From contig NZ_JACJDV010000010.1 of assembly GCF_014163735.1 (NCBI RefSeq), forward strand, positions 1 to 64,000: a stretch of DNA of 64,000 nt. Direction: 5' to 3'. How positions within the stretch are numbered: the stretch's first letter is position 1; each line of letters opens with the position of its first letter. This DNA comes from Shewanella sp. SR44-3 (GTDB lineage Bacteria > Pseudomonadota > Gammaproteobacteria > Enterobacterales > Shewanellaceae). The notes beneath the pieces are model-generated. The model was given only the letters and a program-made list of their open reading frames with translations, was not told where the DNA came from and ran no database searches. Of the stretch, positions 1-9,472 are shown one piece after another. Position numbers and translations under genes: made by a program.

Positions 1-727
1 AGTAAACCGAGCCACTGTGCCGCTGTTCTGTATGTTTTCATCACCTGCTCCAAATTTATCATTGAGCAGGTATTTTCAAATAGTCAGATCAATGATGCGA
101 GGTGTGGTTCGCTAGACGGTTACGGCGCAGCATCCCTGCTGCCTCATTCAAGAGATAGACTCGAGCTATTTAGTCCAACACCCTCTCATTAGCATCAGTA
201 TTACCTTTCTGCTTTTATCAACAGGCATTAATTGAGCTACTCATTGTTAAATTTTGGCTTGAATTCAATCCCGTTTATGTCCAAAAACGAGTTAAATCTG
301 ATCGCGGTGGATGCTTATCGATAGCTAAAGTTAGGCTGGTCATCTTTTAAGGTTAACAGATACGCCAATGCTGAAAAGGTGAACCATGAGTGTTTGCGAG
401 ACGACCGTCCATCCCATGGCCGCTCTCTGGCATCCATGCCATCACGGCATTCGTGAGTCCTTTCACATCAGACGGGATGTTCGAGCATCCACGGATGGAC
501 TTGCTGCGTGTCGTAGAGCGAATGCCATGGCAAGCCTGGATAGATGAATTCGAGCTAACGCTAAGATTTTTAACTCTTGAACAAACAGAACACAGATTAA
601 AAATTCTATAACTCGTTCAGTCTAAAGACGAGTTAATTAGCCGCTAATCTTGATGTTATAGACGTTCATAGAGGCTAAAACAGCGTTGTCGATATGAATA
701 TTCCTCATTACAGATTACCAACACAGA
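1..727. other. Gene-poor region, no supported gene
   Basis: No reading frame here has a ribosome binding site, a recognisable family or a plausible length. At 46-72 there is a small CTGCTC/GAGCAG inverted repeat that could belong to a gene left of the window. The stretch 390-560 is richer in GC than its flanks and is described separately as a repeat-like block. I see nothing else that can be named. Confidence 0.5.
390..560. repeat. Repeat-like block with overlapping inverted repeats
   Basis: GTCCATCCCATGG at 407-419 is nearly the reverse complement of CCACGGATGGAC at 489-500. CACGGCATTCG at 443-453 is nearly the reverse complement of CGAATGCCATG at 519-529. The arms interleave (A, B, A', B'), so a transcript could fold two ways or as a pseudoknot. 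A 73-codon GTG frame crosses the block but has no family resemblance and no good ribosome binding site. I infer a dispersed intergenic repeat or a decayed element; one copy in the window cannot prove it. Confidence 0.35.
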
Positions 728-764
728 CCCAATAAAAAAGGCGCTAGGCGCCTTTTTTATTGGG
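728..764 (-). terminator. Terminator after corB (bidirectional)
   Basis: A perfect 17-bp stem: 728-744 pairs with 748-764 around a TAG loop. It has a GC-rich core and A/T runs on both sides, so it can stop transcription from either strand. It sits 18 bases beyond the corB stop. Confidence 0.9.
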
Positions 765-781
765 TTAAATAAGCCTAAAGC

Positions 782-2068
782 TTATTCGTCGTTATCGTCT
801 GTGCTGATTGGGGTATGCTTGGTGATAACCCTAACAGACTTAACCATGTTGTCGGCCACTTCGATGACTTCAACAAAATAGCCTGACAGCATTAAGCTGG
901 TGTTGGCGGCTGGGATATCTTCTAAGTGTTCGATGATAAGGCCGTTTAAGGTCTTAGGGCCATCGATGGGGAAGTCCCATTTCATTTCTTTATTGAGATC
1001 GCGAATGTTAATCGTCGCATCAATCACATAGCTGCCATCTTGTTGAATATTAATGTCTTCGCTGGCTGTGGTTACCATAGAGGTGGTGAAGTCGCCGACG
1101 ATTTCTTCAAGAATATCCTCAAGGGTCACTAAGCCCTGAATGTCACCATATTCATCGACCACAAGGCCTATGCGTTCTTTGTTTTGCTGGAAGTTAGTCA
1201 GCTGGACATTAAGTGGCGTGCCTTCTGGAATGAAGTACAACTCTTTCACTGCGCGCAATAAGGTGGACTTACTGAATTGTTCTTTAGACTGTAAGCGTAA
1301 GGCATCACGTAAGTGAATAAAGCCGACGGCATCGTCTATGGTGTCACGGTAAACCAGCACTCGGGTGTGAGGGCTTTGAACCACTAAACGGTTGATGAGT
1401 TTGAAGTCATCGTTGACGTTAATGGCGTAAATGTCTGAGCGTGAGATCATGATGTCTTCGACTGTCACTTTTTCAAGGTCGAGGATCGACAGCAGCATCT
1501 CTTGGTGGCGCTGGGGAATAAGCGCGCCCGCTTCATGTACTACAGTACGTAATTCTTCTTGGCTCAATGCATCATCGGAGCGAACATTTTTAATCCCCAT
1601 AAGGCGCAAGAAGCCTGTGGTGATTAAATTGATGATTTTGACCAGAGGCGATAACAAGATCAATAACCAACCTAGCAAGATGCTGGACGGGAAAGCAATG
1701 CGTTCAGGATGCAGCGCAGCAAAGGTTTTTGGGGTCACTTCGGCAAACACTAGCACCACGAGAGTGAGCACACCAGTGGCGATAGCCACACCCATATCGC
1801 CAAACAAGCGCATGCCGATGATGGTCGCTATGGCGGAGGCCAAGATGTTGACTAGGTTGTTACCGATAAGAATAAGGCCAATCAATCTGTCAGGACGGTC
1901 AAGCAGTTTGAGTGCCCGAATAGCACCTTTGTGCCCAGTGGCAGCAAGGTGGCGGATCCGATAGCGGTTGAGTGACATCATCGCGGTTTCTGAACCAGAA
2001 AAATAAGCTGACATCAGAATTAATGCGAATAAGAAAAGAAGGAGTGCGCTGGTAGATATAGCGTCCAA
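782..2068 (-). CDS. corB: CorB/HlyC-CorC family membrane protein with CBS domains
   Basis: This 428-residue inner-membrane protein has the layout of the CNNM/CorB family: an N-terminal DUF21 membrane domain (about residues 1-190) opening with SGSETAMMSLN, a pair of CBS domains (about 200-330, with VEDIMISRSD at the start of the first), and a C-terminal CorC_HlyC domain. Family members are linked to magnesium/cobalt efflux or resistance. The length equals that of E. coli CorB (YfjD), and the next gene upstream is ypjD followed by divergent ffh, the same neighbourhood as in E. coli. The gene ends in a strong terminator at 728-764. Transport of a specific ion is inferred from the family only. 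Confidence 0.88.
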   Translation of the reverse strand: MDAISTSALLLFLFALILMSAYFSGSETAMMSLNRYRIRHLAATGHKGAIRALKLLDRPDRLIGLILIGNNLVNILASAIATIIGMRLFGDMGVAIATGVLTLVVLVFAEVTPKTFAALHPERIAFPSSILLGWLLILLSPLVKIINLITTGFLRLMGIKNVRSDDALSQEELRTVVHEAGALIPQRHQEMLLSILDLEKVTVEDIMISRSDIYAINVNDDFKLINRLVVQSPHTRVLVYRDTIDDAVGFIHLRDALRLQSKEQFSKSTLLRAVKELYFIPEGTPLNVQLTNFQQNKERIGLVVDEYGDIQGLVTLEDILEEIVGDFTTSMVTTASEDINIQQDGSYVIDATINIRDLNKEMKWDFPIDGPKTLNGLIIEHLEDIPAANTSLMLSGYFVEVIEVADNMVKSVRVITKHTPISTDDNDE

Positions 2069-2196
2069 AAAGGGGCTCCATTGTTAAGGTGGAGGTCAGT
2101 TAGTTGACCTAAACGTAATTTTCAAGCGGACATTATTAATGACTGAGGCGTAGAGTCAAGCAGGATTAGTGAACTATCCGAAAGTAAATTAAATGT

Positions 2197-2985
2197 TTAC
2201 TTTAAAATCAGTTCCTTAACAACTCTTGCACCGAAATAACCTATGGTCAATAATCCGGCCCCAGACAGGGTATAAAGCACTGCGGTGCGAATTTTACAGC
2301 CCAAGGTGTAATGTTGCCATAGCATAGTGGCATAGACTGACCAAGCTAATAGAGACAGTATAGCTTTATGGCCTTTGCCGTCGGCAAACATGTCTTCAAG
2401 GAAGATAAATCCTGTGATTAAAGATAAACTTAGCAGGCTCATGCCTATTATGACTAAGTGGTAAAGCTGTTTCTCAACTGTCATCAGTGGTGGTAAGGCT
2501 GAGCTGATGACTAATTGCTTGGATTTAAGTTTTTGCTGAATAAACCACAATTGGATGGCGTATAAGGCGGCAATCATCAAGGCACTGTAGGCCATGAGTG
2601 ATAGCACCACATGACCTAATATCTCCGGATAAAGTTCAAAATGAATAATGTACTGAGGTGGTAGCAACCACAATAATGCGACAGAGATAATGGAGCAGGC
2701 GTACACCACAGGCACCACTATGATGACTTTTAGCCGCAGTAGCAGCACAGTAAAGGTAAAGGCAATAATCCAATTAACCAATGAAATCACGTTTGTCAGA
2801 CTGAAATTTTGCCCATCTGTGGTAAAAATGGCTTGGGATAGCGATAACGCGTGAAATAGCACGGCGACCGCAGCAATGCCTGCGACGATAGGGCGATTAG
2901 GACCGCTGATATGAAACAAGCGACTGGTAACTAAAATAAGTGCTGCACAGTAAAAAAACATCGCTACTGCAGGAAAAATAACCAT
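2197..2985 (-). CDS. ypjD: YpjD, CcsA-like cytochrome c assembly family membrane protein
   Basis: A 262-residue protein with about eight hydrophobic segments and no signal peptide. It matches the YpjD branch of the CcsA/CcmC cytochrome c assembly family by length and pattern, including the loop YIIHFELYPEILGHVVLSL where CcsA-type proteins carry conserved histidines. Haem handling is known for CcsA and CcmC, but YpjD itself has no settled function. It lies between corB and divergent ffh, exactly as in E. coli, which supports the assignment. The first ATG at 2985 is the natural start. Confidence 0.85.
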   Translation of the reverse strand: MVIFPAVAMFFYCAALILVTSRLFHISGPNRPIVAGIAAVAVLFHALSLSQAIFTTDGQNFSLTNVISLVNWIIAFTFTVLLLRLKVIIVVPVVYACSIISVALLWLLPPQYIIHFELYPEILGHVVLSLMAYSALMIAALYAIQLWFIQQKLKSKQLVISSALPPLMTVEKQLYHLVIIGMSLLSLSLITGFIFLEDMFADGKGHKAILSLLAWSVYATMLWQHYTLGCKIRTAVLYTLSGAGLLTIGYFGARVVKELILK

Positions 2986-3293
2986 CTGATTTTAAGCCTA
3001 TCGGTAATGTAATTTAAGGGGTCAACTAACGCCTACTTGCAACTTATCTCACAGGGTAGCATGAGTCAGCAAGGCTTTGACTGTGACCAGTAACACAAAA
3101 TTTAACAGTATCTTAGCCTAAGCTCCAAGCTTATTTACTAAGTTTTTAAGCTAAGCCACTACTCTGAGGTGGTTTGAATGCTGCTAATCACCAAGATTTG
3201 CCCCCAGCTTACTGTGCCGGAAACTCGCTTATTAAACCTATATGAGTATAATGAGCGGCAATTATTGATACGCTTAAGGTAAAGAGCTGAGCA
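2986..3293. other. Divergent ypjD/ffh intergenic region
   Basis: This 308-base gap must hold the promoters of ypjD (minus) and ffh (plus). A perfect TATAAT at 3247-3252 is a good -10 candidate for ffh, about 42 bases before its ATG, but I see no convincing -35. Nothing else stands out. Confidence 0.5.
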
Positions 3294-4667
3294 ATGTTTG
3301 AGAATCTAACCGACAGACTGTCGCGGACCCTAAAGAATATTAGTGGTCGTGGTCGCTTAACTGACGACAACATTAAAGAAACCCTACGAGAAGTGCGTAT
3401 GGCGCTGCTCGAGGCTGACGTTGCTCTGCCAGTTGTCAGAGAATTCGTTAATAGCGTAAAAGAACGCGCTGTTGGCCAAGAAGTATCAAAAAGCTTAAGC
3501 CCAGGGCAAGCGTTCATTAAAATCGTCCAAAATGAGCTTGAAAAAGCCATGGGTGAAGCCAATGAGGCCCTAGATTTAGCCGCCGTGCCACCTGCTGTGA
3601 TCATGATGGCGGGCCTGCAAGGTGCGGGTAAAACTACCTCGGTGGCCAAATTGGGTAAATTGCTGCGCACTCGCCATAAAAAGTCTGTGCTTGTGGTCAG
3701 TGCCGACGTTTACCGTCCTGCGGCAATTAAACAGCTCGAAACCCTAGCTGCAGAAGTAGACGTAGAATTTTTCCCATCGGATGTTAGCCAGAAGCCGGTT
3801 GATATCGCCAAGGCTGCCATTGCTCACGCTAAGCTAAAGTTCATTGATGTAGTGATTGTTGATACCGCAGGTCGCCTGCATGTCGATGAAGCCATGATGG
3901 ATGAAATCAAGCAGCTACACGCCACTATTAATCCGGTTGAGACCTTATTTGTGGTCGATGCCATGACAGGTCAAGATGCGGCCAATACGGCTAAAGCCTT
4001 CAACGAAGCCTTGCCTTTAACCGGCGTTATCTTAACTAAGGTTGACGGCGATGCTCGCGGCGGCGCGGCGTTATCTATCCGTAATATTACTGGCAAGCCG
4101 ATTAAGTTCTTAGGTGTGGGCGAAAAGACTGATGCCCTAGAGCCATTCCACCCTGATCGCATCGCATCACGCATTTTGGGTATGGGGGATGTGCTGTCAC
4201 TGATAGAAGAAGTGGAGCGCGGTGTCGATAAAGACAAAGCGATGAAGCTGGCCTCTAAGGTGAAGTCTGGCGGTAGTTTCGATTTAGAAGATTTCCGTGA
4301 GCAGCTGCAGCAAATGAAAAACATGGGCGGCATGATGAACATGATTGAAAAGCTGCCTGGTGTTGGCCAGTTGCCTCCAGAAGCCTTAGCCCAAGTGCAA
4401 GATGGCAAGATGACAGGTCAAATGGAAGCCATTATTAACTCCATGACAGCCAAAGAGCGTAAAAACCCAGATTTAATCAAAGGCTCACGTAAACGCCGTA
4501 TCGCGTTAGGTTCTGGCACGCAAATTCAAGATGTGAATCGTCTACTTAAGCAGTTTACCCAGATGCAAAAGATGATGAAAAAGATGTCGGCCAAAGGCGG
4601 CATGAAAAAGATGATGCGCGGCATGAGCGGCATGATGCCACCAGGAATGAAATTCCCAGGGCGTTAA
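3294..4667 (+). CDS. ffh: Signal recognition particle protein Ffh (SRP54)
   Basis: The GTPase of the signal recognition particle, which binds signal sequences as they leave the ribosome and, with 4.5S RNA and FtsY, delivers nascent membrane proteins to the translocon. The 457-residue protein shows the N domain (1-90), the G domain with P-loop GLQGAGKTT near residue 107, DTAGRL, and TKVDGDARGG, and a methionine-rich M domain (about 300-457) ending in many GGM/KMM repeats. Length and motifs are normal. It is followed by the rpsP operon, as in E. coli, after a 289-base gap with its own promoter. Confidence 0.98.
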   Translation: MFENLTDRLSRTLKNISGRGRLTDDNIKETLREVRMALLEADVALPVVREFVNSVKERAVGQEVSKSLSPGQAFIKIVQNELEKAMGEANEALDLAAVPPAVIMMAGLQGAGKTTSVAKLGKLLRTRHKKSVLVVSADVYRPAAIKQLETLAAEVDVEFFPSDVSQKPVDIAKAAIAHAKLKFIDVVIVDTAGRLHVDEAMMDEIKQLHATINPVETLFVVDAMTGQDAANTAKAFNEALPLTGVILTKVDGDARGGAALSIRNITGKPIKFLGVGEKTDALEPFHPDRIASRILGMGDVLSLIEEVERGVDKDKAMKLASKVKSGGSFDLEDFREQLQQMKNMGGMMNMIEKLPGVGQLPPEALAQVQDGKMTGQMEAIINSMTAKERKNPDLIKGSRKRRIALGSGTQIQDVNRLLKQFTQMQKMMKKMSAKGGMKKMMRGMSGMMPPGMKFPGR

Positions 4668-4840
4668 TCTGATTGAGGTTAATCTTATTGAGTGAGCAAG
4701 CTCGATAAGGCAGTTTTAAGGCTAGTGTGTAGCAAGTAGAGTGACTTAAGTTACACATTCGCTTGATAATTTTCGTCGGTAAACTGAACCTGACATCAAG
4801 GAACGACTCAAGTCTTAGGTGTAAAAATCGCCGGATTTGG

Positions 4841-4868
4841 TTGCATTCGTTGAAAAGTCAGGTAAAAT
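4841..4868 (+). promoter_or_regulatory. Candidate sigma-70 promoter for rpsP operon
   Basis: TTGCAT at 4841-4846 and TAAAAT at 4863-4868 are separated by 16 bases. Transcription would start near 4875, leaving an 80-base leader that contains the hairpin at 4884-4913. This is read from consensus only. Confidence 0.5.
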
Positions 4869-4883
4869 CTTCCGGCTTTCTTT

Positions 4884-4919
4884 CTGGAACTCTTCGCGAA
4901 CACGGAGTTCCAGTTTTTA
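4884..4919 (+). terminator. Terminator-like hairpin in the rpsP leader
   Basis: CTGGAACTC (4884-4892) pairs perfectly with GAGTTCCAG (4905-4913) and is followed by TTTTTATTTTTG. It lies between the candidate promoter and the rpsP start at 4957, so it may act as an attenuator of the ribosomal protein operon or as a late terminator for ffh readthrough. I cannot tell which from sequence. Confidence 0.65.
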
Positions 4920-4956
4920 TTTTTGCTTCAAGCAAATCATTAGAGGAATAAAACGC

Positions 4957-5208
4957 ATGGTTACCATTCGTTTAGCTCGTGGCGGCGCAAAAAAGCGTCC
5001 ATTTTACAATATCGTTGTTGCTGATAGCCGCAATGCTCGTGACGGTCGTTTCATCGAACGTGTTGGTTTTTTCAATCCATTGGCTCGTGGCCAAGAAGAA
5101 ACTTTACGTTTAGATCTTGATCGTGTTGAGCATTGGGTTGCTACTGGCGCTGCAACATCTGACCGTGTTGCAAAGCTTATCAAAGACGCGCGTAAAGCTA
5201 CTGCTTAA
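4957..5208 (+). CDS. rpsP: 30S ribosomal protein S16
   Basis: Small-subunit protein S16, which binds 16S rRNA during assembly. The true start is the ATG at 4957 ([20 protein letters not shown]), preceded by GAGG at 4943-4946. An in-frame upstream start at 4837 would add 40 residues with no S16 character and would precede the candidate promoter. The 83-residue product has the standard length and ends in a basic tail. It heads the operon rpsP-rimM-trmD-rplS; rimM follows after 20 bases. Confidence 0.98.
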   Translation: MVTIRLARGGAKKRPFYNIVVADSRNARDGRFIERVGFFNPLARGQEETLRLDLDRVEHWVATGAATSDRVAKLIKDARKATA

Positions 5209-5228
5209 TTGCGTAAAGGTATAGATAG

Positions 5229-5759
5229 ATGAGCGATAACCAACAGCCAGTCGTACTGGGTAAATTAGGCTCCAGTCATGGCATTAAAGGTTGGCTTAAA
5301 ATCACTGCCTATACCGATTCTGTTGAAGGCATCTTCGATTACGTGCCTTGGTTGATAAAAGATCAAGGCGTGTGGCGTGAAGTTAAGGTCACCCAGTGGC
5401 GTTTTCAAGGTAAGGCTGTCGTGGCTGAACTTGAAGGCGTAACCACCAGAGAACAGGCGCAAATGCTCACAAATTGTGAAATTGCGATCCTGCCTGAACA
5501 AATGAAAGAGCTCGATGATAATGATTTTTATCATAGAGATCTTATCAATTGTGAAGTGACCAATATAAACGGCTATCACTTAGGTATTGTCGATCAGATC
5601 GTGGAAACAGGATCGAACGACGTACTGCTGGTTAAAGCTAACGCCAAAGATGCATTTGGCAAAGTGGAACGTATGATCCCCTTTGTCACCGAGCAATTCA
5701 TTAAACAGGTGGACTTGCAAGGTAAACAGATTGTTGTGGATTGGGATCCTGACTTCTAA
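5229..5759 (+). CDS. rimM: Ribosome maturation factor RimM
   Basis: A 176-residue 16S rRNA processing factor that binds S19 and helps mature the 30S head. The N-terminal RimM beta-barrel opens with [17 protein letters not shown] and the C-terminal PRC barrel (about residues 95-175) contains the DLINCEV and [14 protein letters not shown] segments, ending in the typical VDWDPDF. It lies between rpsP and trmD in the classical operon with gaps of only 20 and 15 bases, so the four genes are surely co-transcribed. Confidence 0.97.
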   Translation: MSDNQQPVVLGKLGSSHGIKGWLKITAYTDSVEGIFDYVPWLIKDQGVWREVKVTQWRFQGKAVVAELEGVTTREQAQMLTNCEIAILPEQMKELDDNDFYHRDLINCEVTNINGYHLGIVDQIVETGSNDVLLVKANAKDAFGKVERMIPFVTEQFIKQVDLQGKQIVVDWDPDF

Positions 5760-5774
5760 GTCGAGGTACTGCAT

Positions 5775-6521
5775 ATGTGGTTAGGGGTAATAACCCTGTT
5801 TCCAGAGATGTTTCGTGCCGTTACAGACTTTGGTGTTACGGGTCGCGCCGTGAAAAGCGGCCTGCTTGAGTTGCACACCTGGAATCCTCGTGATTTCACC
5901 CATGATAGACACAGTACTGTGGATGACCGCCCTTATGGTGGTGGCCCGGGAATGTTAATGATGGTGCAACCCTTGCGTGATGCTATCCATGCAGCCAAAG
6001 CGGCTGCAGGTGATGGTGCGAAGGTGATTTATCTGTCTCCTCAGGGGCGCAAGCTGGATCAGCGTGGCGTAACTGAGTTGGCTAAATCAGACAGTTTGAT
6101 TTTAGTGTGCGGTCGATACGAAGGTGTTGATGAGCGCATTATCCAAACTGAAGTGGATGAAGAATGGTCTATTGGTGATTACGTGCTTTCGGGCGGCGAG
6201 TTACCGGCAATGACCTTAATCGATTCAGTGGCTCGCTTAGTACCTGGTGTACTGGGCAAGCAAGCATCGGCAGAGCAAGATTCTTTCTCTGAAGGTTTAC
6301 TGGATTGTCCTCATTACACTCGCCCAGAACAATTGGATGGTATGGACGTACCGGCAGTCTTATTAAGCGGCGACCACGAAAAAATTAGACTCTGGCGTTT
6401 ACAGCAAAGTATCGGAAGAACTTTTTTGAGACGACCAGAATTATTTGAAAATCTAGCTCTGACTGACGAACAAACGACTTTATTAGCGCAGTTCGTAAAT
6501 GATACGGACAAGTCCGCATAG
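5775..6521 (+). CDS. trmD: tRNA (guanine-N1)-methyltransferase TrmD
   Basis: Methylates G37 of tRNAs that read codons starting with C or G, using S-adenosylmethionine, and so prevents +1 frameshifting. The 248-residue protein has the SPOUT trefoil knot motifs [12 protein letters not shown] and [15 protein letters not shown], and the linker plus C-terminal domain beginning [15 protein letters not shown]. Length is standard for gammaproteobacteria. The start ATG at 5775 follows GAGG at 5763-5766. Confidence 0.98.
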   Translation: MWLGVITLFPEMFRAVTDFGVTGRAVKSGLLELHTWNPRDFTHDRHSTVDDRPYGGGPGMLMMVQPLRDAIHAAKAAAGDGAKVIYLSPQGRKLDQRGVTELAKSDSLILVCGRYEGVDERIIQTEVDEEWSIGDYVLSGGELPAMTLIDSVARLVPGVLGKQASAEQDSFSEGLLDCPHYTRPEQLDGMDVPAVLLSGDHEKIRLWRLQQSIGRTFLRRPELFENLALTDEQTTLLAQFVNDTDKSA

Positions 6522-6555
6522 TCAACGCTCAGTTAATTCTAGAATGGAGTAAGTT

Positions 6556-6909
6556 ATGAACAACATCATTAAAATGCTCAACGATGAGCAAATGAAGACA
6601 GACGTACCTGATTTTGGTGCTGGTGATACAGTAGTAGTTCAAGTACGCGTTAAAGAAGGTGAGAAAGAGCGTCTTCAGGCGTTTGAAGGTTTGGTTATCG
6701 CTAAGCGTAACCGTGGCCTGCACTCAGCTTTCACAGTACGTAAAATCTCTAATGGCGAAGGTGTTGAGCGTGCTTTCCAAACACACAGCCCTTTGATTGC
6801 AAGCATCGAAGTTAAGCGTCGTGGCCGTGTTCGTCGTGCCAAGCTGTACTACTTACGTGAGCGTTCAGGTAAATCTGCACGTATTCGTGAGAAGTTGGGA
6901 ACTAAGTAA
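6556..6909 (+). CDS. rplS: 50S ribosomal protein L19
   Basis: Large-subunit protein L19, at the interface with the 30S subunit. The 117-residue product has the signature [19 protein letters not shown] near its C-terminus and normal length. The start at 6556 is preceded by GGAG at 6545-6548. It closes the rpsP operon and is followed 41 bases later by a strong terminator. Confidence 0.98.
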   Translation: MNNIIKMLNDEQMKTDVPDFGAGDTVVVQVRVKEGEKERLQAFEGLVIAKRNRGLHSAFTVRKISNGEGVERAFQTHSPLIASIEVKRRGRVRRAKLYYLRERSGKSARIREKLGTK

Positions 6910-6950
6910 TAGTTACCACTACAGATTAAAAGATGCAGTGTTCGCACAAC

Positions 6951-6977
6951 AACCCGCCGAAAGGCGGGTTTTTGTTT
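6951..6977 (+). terminator. Terminator of the rpsP-rplS operon
   Basis: AACCCGCC (6951-6958) pairs with GGCGGGTT (6963-6970) around a GAAA tetraloop and is followed by TTTGTTTG. A textbook intrinsic terminator. Confidence 0.92.
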
Positions 6978-7003
6978 GTGGGGAGAAAATAATCAAACAA
7001 GTG

Positions 7004-7063
7004 TTGATCTTATCTCATGATGCAGGCATAGTTAGCTCCTGAGTGTAATGGTGTATCATTACA
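7004..7063 (+). promoter_or_regulatory. Candidate aroF promoter and 20-bp palindromic operator
   Basis: TTGATC (7004-7009) and CATAGT (7027-7032) are 17 bases apart, giving a start near 7038. Immediately downstream is the perfect inverted repeat TGTAATG-N6-CATTACA (7044-7063). It resembles a TyrR box (TGTAAA-N6-TTTACA) but is one base longer on each arm, so its conserved G and C are two bases too far apart. A repressor site for the tyrosine branch is plausible; the identity of the protein is inference. Confidence 0.45.
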
Positions 7064-7092
7064 AAAATACAGTTAAGTTTATTAGCCTTTAA

Positions 7093-8196
7093 GTGAGCCA
7101 AGTCATGCAACAAGATACTATCAATAACGTTCATATCAGTGCCGAGCAAGTGTTGACCACGCCATTGCAGTTGAAGCAAGAATTGCCGTTATCTGAGCAT
7201 GGCTATCGCTATATTCTTGATGCTCGTCAGACGGTGGCTAACATAGTCCATAAGCAAGACAGTCGGGTGCTGGTTATCGCAGGTCCTTGCTCTATCCACG
7301 ACATTAAAGCGGCAAAAGAATACGCCCTAAAGCTTAAAAAACTCCACGATGAGCTTAAGGATGAATTTTACATTCTAATGCGGGTCTATTTCGAAAAACC
7401 TCGCACCACAGTGGGCTGGAAGGGCTTAATTAACGATCCTGATATGGATGAGTCATTCGATGTAGAAAAAGGCCTAAGAATGGCTCGTGAGTTGATGATT
7501 TGGCTTGCTGAACTTGAACTGCCTGTGGCAACGGAAGCACTTGATCCAATCAGTCCGCAGTACTTGTCTGAGTTAGTCACTTGGTCAGCTATCGGCGCCC
7601 GTACCACTGAATCTCAAACCCACAGAGAGATGGCGTCTGGGCTTTCAATGCCTGTAGGCTTTAAAAATGGCACTGATGGTAAGCTTGATGTGGCCATTAA
7701 TGCGTTAAAGTCAGCAGCCAGTAGCCACAGATTCATGGGCATTAATCAAGAAGGTCAAGTGTCATTACTTCAAACTAATGGCAATCCTGATGGCCACATT
7801 ATTCTGCGCGGCGGCTTAACTCCGAATTACGATGCGGCGAGTGTGGCTGAATGCGAAACACAAATTCATAAGGCAAATTTAGCTGCGCGATTGGTTGTTG
7901 ATTGTAGCCATGGCAACTCGTCAAAAGATCACTTAAGGCAACAAACAGTATGTTACGATGTGTTTGAACAAATTCGCAATGGAAATCAATCGATTATTGG
8001 AGTAATGCTGGAGAGTCATTTACACCAAGGCAACCAAAGTAGTGATCAGCCATTAGCAGAACTTAAGTATGGCGTATCGGTTACAGATGCTTGCATTGAT
8101 TGGCAAACCACAGAGGTTATCCTACGCCAAGGCGCGCATCAATTCAGTGGTTTACTACCAAGTCGCTTTAATGTTAAACAGGCGGTAAATAGCTAA
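7093..8196 (+). CDS. aroF: 3-deoxy-7-phosphoheptulonate (DAHP) synthase, AroF type
   Basis: Condenses phosphoenolpyruvate and erythrose-4-phosphate, the first step of aromatic amino acid synthesis. The protein is a type I-alpha enzyme of about 363-367 residues, with LVIAGPCSIHD, MRVYFEKPRTTVGWKGLIND and the C-terminal DCSHGNSSKDH block. Two starts are possible: GTG at 7093 (used here) or ATG at 7105 (MQQDTINN); neither has a clear ribosome binding site. It abuts tyrA with no intergenic space, the same aroF-tyrA pairing as in E. coli, so it is most likely the tyrosine-sensitive isozyme. Feedback specificity is inferred from this linkage. Confidence 0.93.
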   Translation: MSQVMQQDTINNVHISAEQVLTTPLQLKQELPLSEHGYRYILDARQTVANIVHKQDSRVLVIAGPCSIHDIKAAKEYALKLKKLHDELKDEFYILMRVYFEKPRTTVGWKGLINDPDMDESFDVEKGLRMARELMIWLAELELPVATEALDPISPQYLSELVTWSAIGARTTESQTHREMASGLSMPVGFKNGTDGKLDVAINALKSAASSHRFMGINQEGQVSLLQTNGNPDGHIILRGGLTPNYDAASVAECETQIHKANLAARLVVDCSHGNSSKDHLRQQTVCYDVFEQIRNGNQSIIGVMLESHLHQGNQSSDQPLAELKYGVSVTDACIDWQTTEVILRQGAHQFSGLLPSRFNVKQAVNS

Positions 8197-9351
8197 ATGG
8201 AACAACCCATGAATGAGAAAACCACTGCAGATCTTGAGCACTTAAGAGATCTCATCGATGGCGTAGATCAGCAATTACTGTTGCTACTGCGCAAGCGCTT
8301 AGATTTGGTGGCACAAGTGGGCGCGGTAAAACATGGCGCAGGGGTGCCTATTTATGCGCCGCAGCGTGAAGCATCGATGCTGGCTAAGCGCCGAGACGAA
8401 GCCACAAAGCTTGGGGTATCGCCGCAATTGATTGAAGATGTGCTGCGCCGATTAATGCGTGAATCTTACTTGAATGAAAAAGATGTCGGCTTTAAGCAAG
8501 TTAAACCTGATATTGGCCATATTGTCATCGTGGGCGGTGCCGGTAAGTTAGGAACACTGTTTGCTCAGATGCTCAGCCTTTCAGGTTATCAGGTAAAAAG
8601 CTTAGATAAAGATGACTGGCAGCAAGCTAAAGCATTGTTTTTTGGTGCGGCTATGGTGATAGTGACAGTACCTATTCGTTCGACTTGCGAGCTAATTCGT
8701 CGTGAATTAACCCAGTTGCCTGAGCAATGCATTCTTACGGACTTAACATCGGTAAAAGCTGAGCCACTTAAGGCCATGCTTGATGCTCACAAGGGACCCG
8801 TTCTTGGGCTGCATCCCATGTTTGGCCCTGATGTCGGTAGCTTTGCTAAACAAGTCGTGGTTGTCTGCCACGGGCGCCAACAGAAAAAATATCAATGGTT
8901 TTTAGATCAGATTTTGATTTGGGGCGCACGAATTGAAGTGACGGAAGCTAAAAAACACGATGATGCTATGCAGTTGGTTCAAGGAATGCGGCATTTCTCC
9001 AGCTTTGTTTATGGATTGAATTTATTTAAAAATAATGCCGATATTGCTAATCTACTGCGCTTTAGCTCACCGATTTATCGACTCGAACTTGCCATGGTGG
9101 GGCGTTTGTTTGCTCAAGACCCAGGGCTTTATGCCGATATCATATTAGCCCAGCCTGGAAATGTTCAGGTAATGAGTGATTATTTAGATCATTATCAAGA
9201 GGCGTTAGCTGTGTTAAAACGCGGTGACAGAGATGAGTTTATTCGGCAGTTTAGCCAAATATCTGACTGGTTTGGTGAGTATGCACCGGCTTTTGCTCGA
9301 GAGAGTAAAATGATGCTACAGTCAGTTAACGACATGAAACCAAGCGAGTAG
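8197..9351 (+). CDS. tyrA: Bifunctional chorismate mutase/prephenate dehydrogenase
   Basis: The T-protein of tyrosine synthesis: chorismate to prephenate, then NAD-dependent oxidative decarboxylation to 4-hydroxyphenylpyruvate. The N-terminal AroQ mutase (about 5-95) has [19 protein letters not shown]; the dehydrogenase follows, with the nucleotide-binding loop IVGGAGKLG near residue 112 and GLHPMFGPD. Length 384 (or 380 from the ATG at 8209) fits the family. The ATG at 8197 comes directly after the aroF stop codon, so the genes are translationally coupled. No clear terminator follows. Confidence 0.97.
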   Translation: MEQPMNEKTTADLEHLRDLIDGVDQQLLLLLRKRLDLVAQVGAVKHGAGVPIYAPQREASMLAKRRDEATKLGVSPQLIEDVLRRLMRESYLNEKDVGFKQVKPDIGHIVIVGGAGKLGTLFAQMLSLSGYQVKSLDKDDWQQAKALFFGAAMVIVTVPIRSTCELIRRELTQLPEQCILTDLTSVKAEPLKAMLDAHKGPVLGLHPMFGPDVGSFAKQVVVVCHGRQQKKYQWFLDQILIWGARIEVTEAKKHDDAMQLVQGMRHFSSFVYGLNLFKNNADIANLLRFSSPIYRLELAMVGRLFAQDPGLYADIILAQPGNVQVMSDYLDHYQEALAVLKRGDRDEFIRQFSQISDWFGEYAPAFARESKMMLQSVNDMKPSE

Positions 9352-9472
9352 AATTACGTGTAATTCAATGCTTTTGCCATTGCGTTATTGGGGTTCACGG
9401 CTTATGGTTAAATCATCAGCAAAAAGTGATTTAGTGAGTAAATGTCAGTGAGTCAATTAATTAGGGGGTCTT

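Noticed and set aside
1431..1964. 177-codon plus-strand frame opposite corB
   Set aside because: It lies fully antisense to a well-recognised gene, has no family features, and is rich in Ser/Arg/Thr as expected of a shadow frame.
3209..4408. Two long minus-strand frames opposite ffh
   Set aside because: Antisense to a complete Ffh with all its motifs; composition is that of a reverse-strand shadow.
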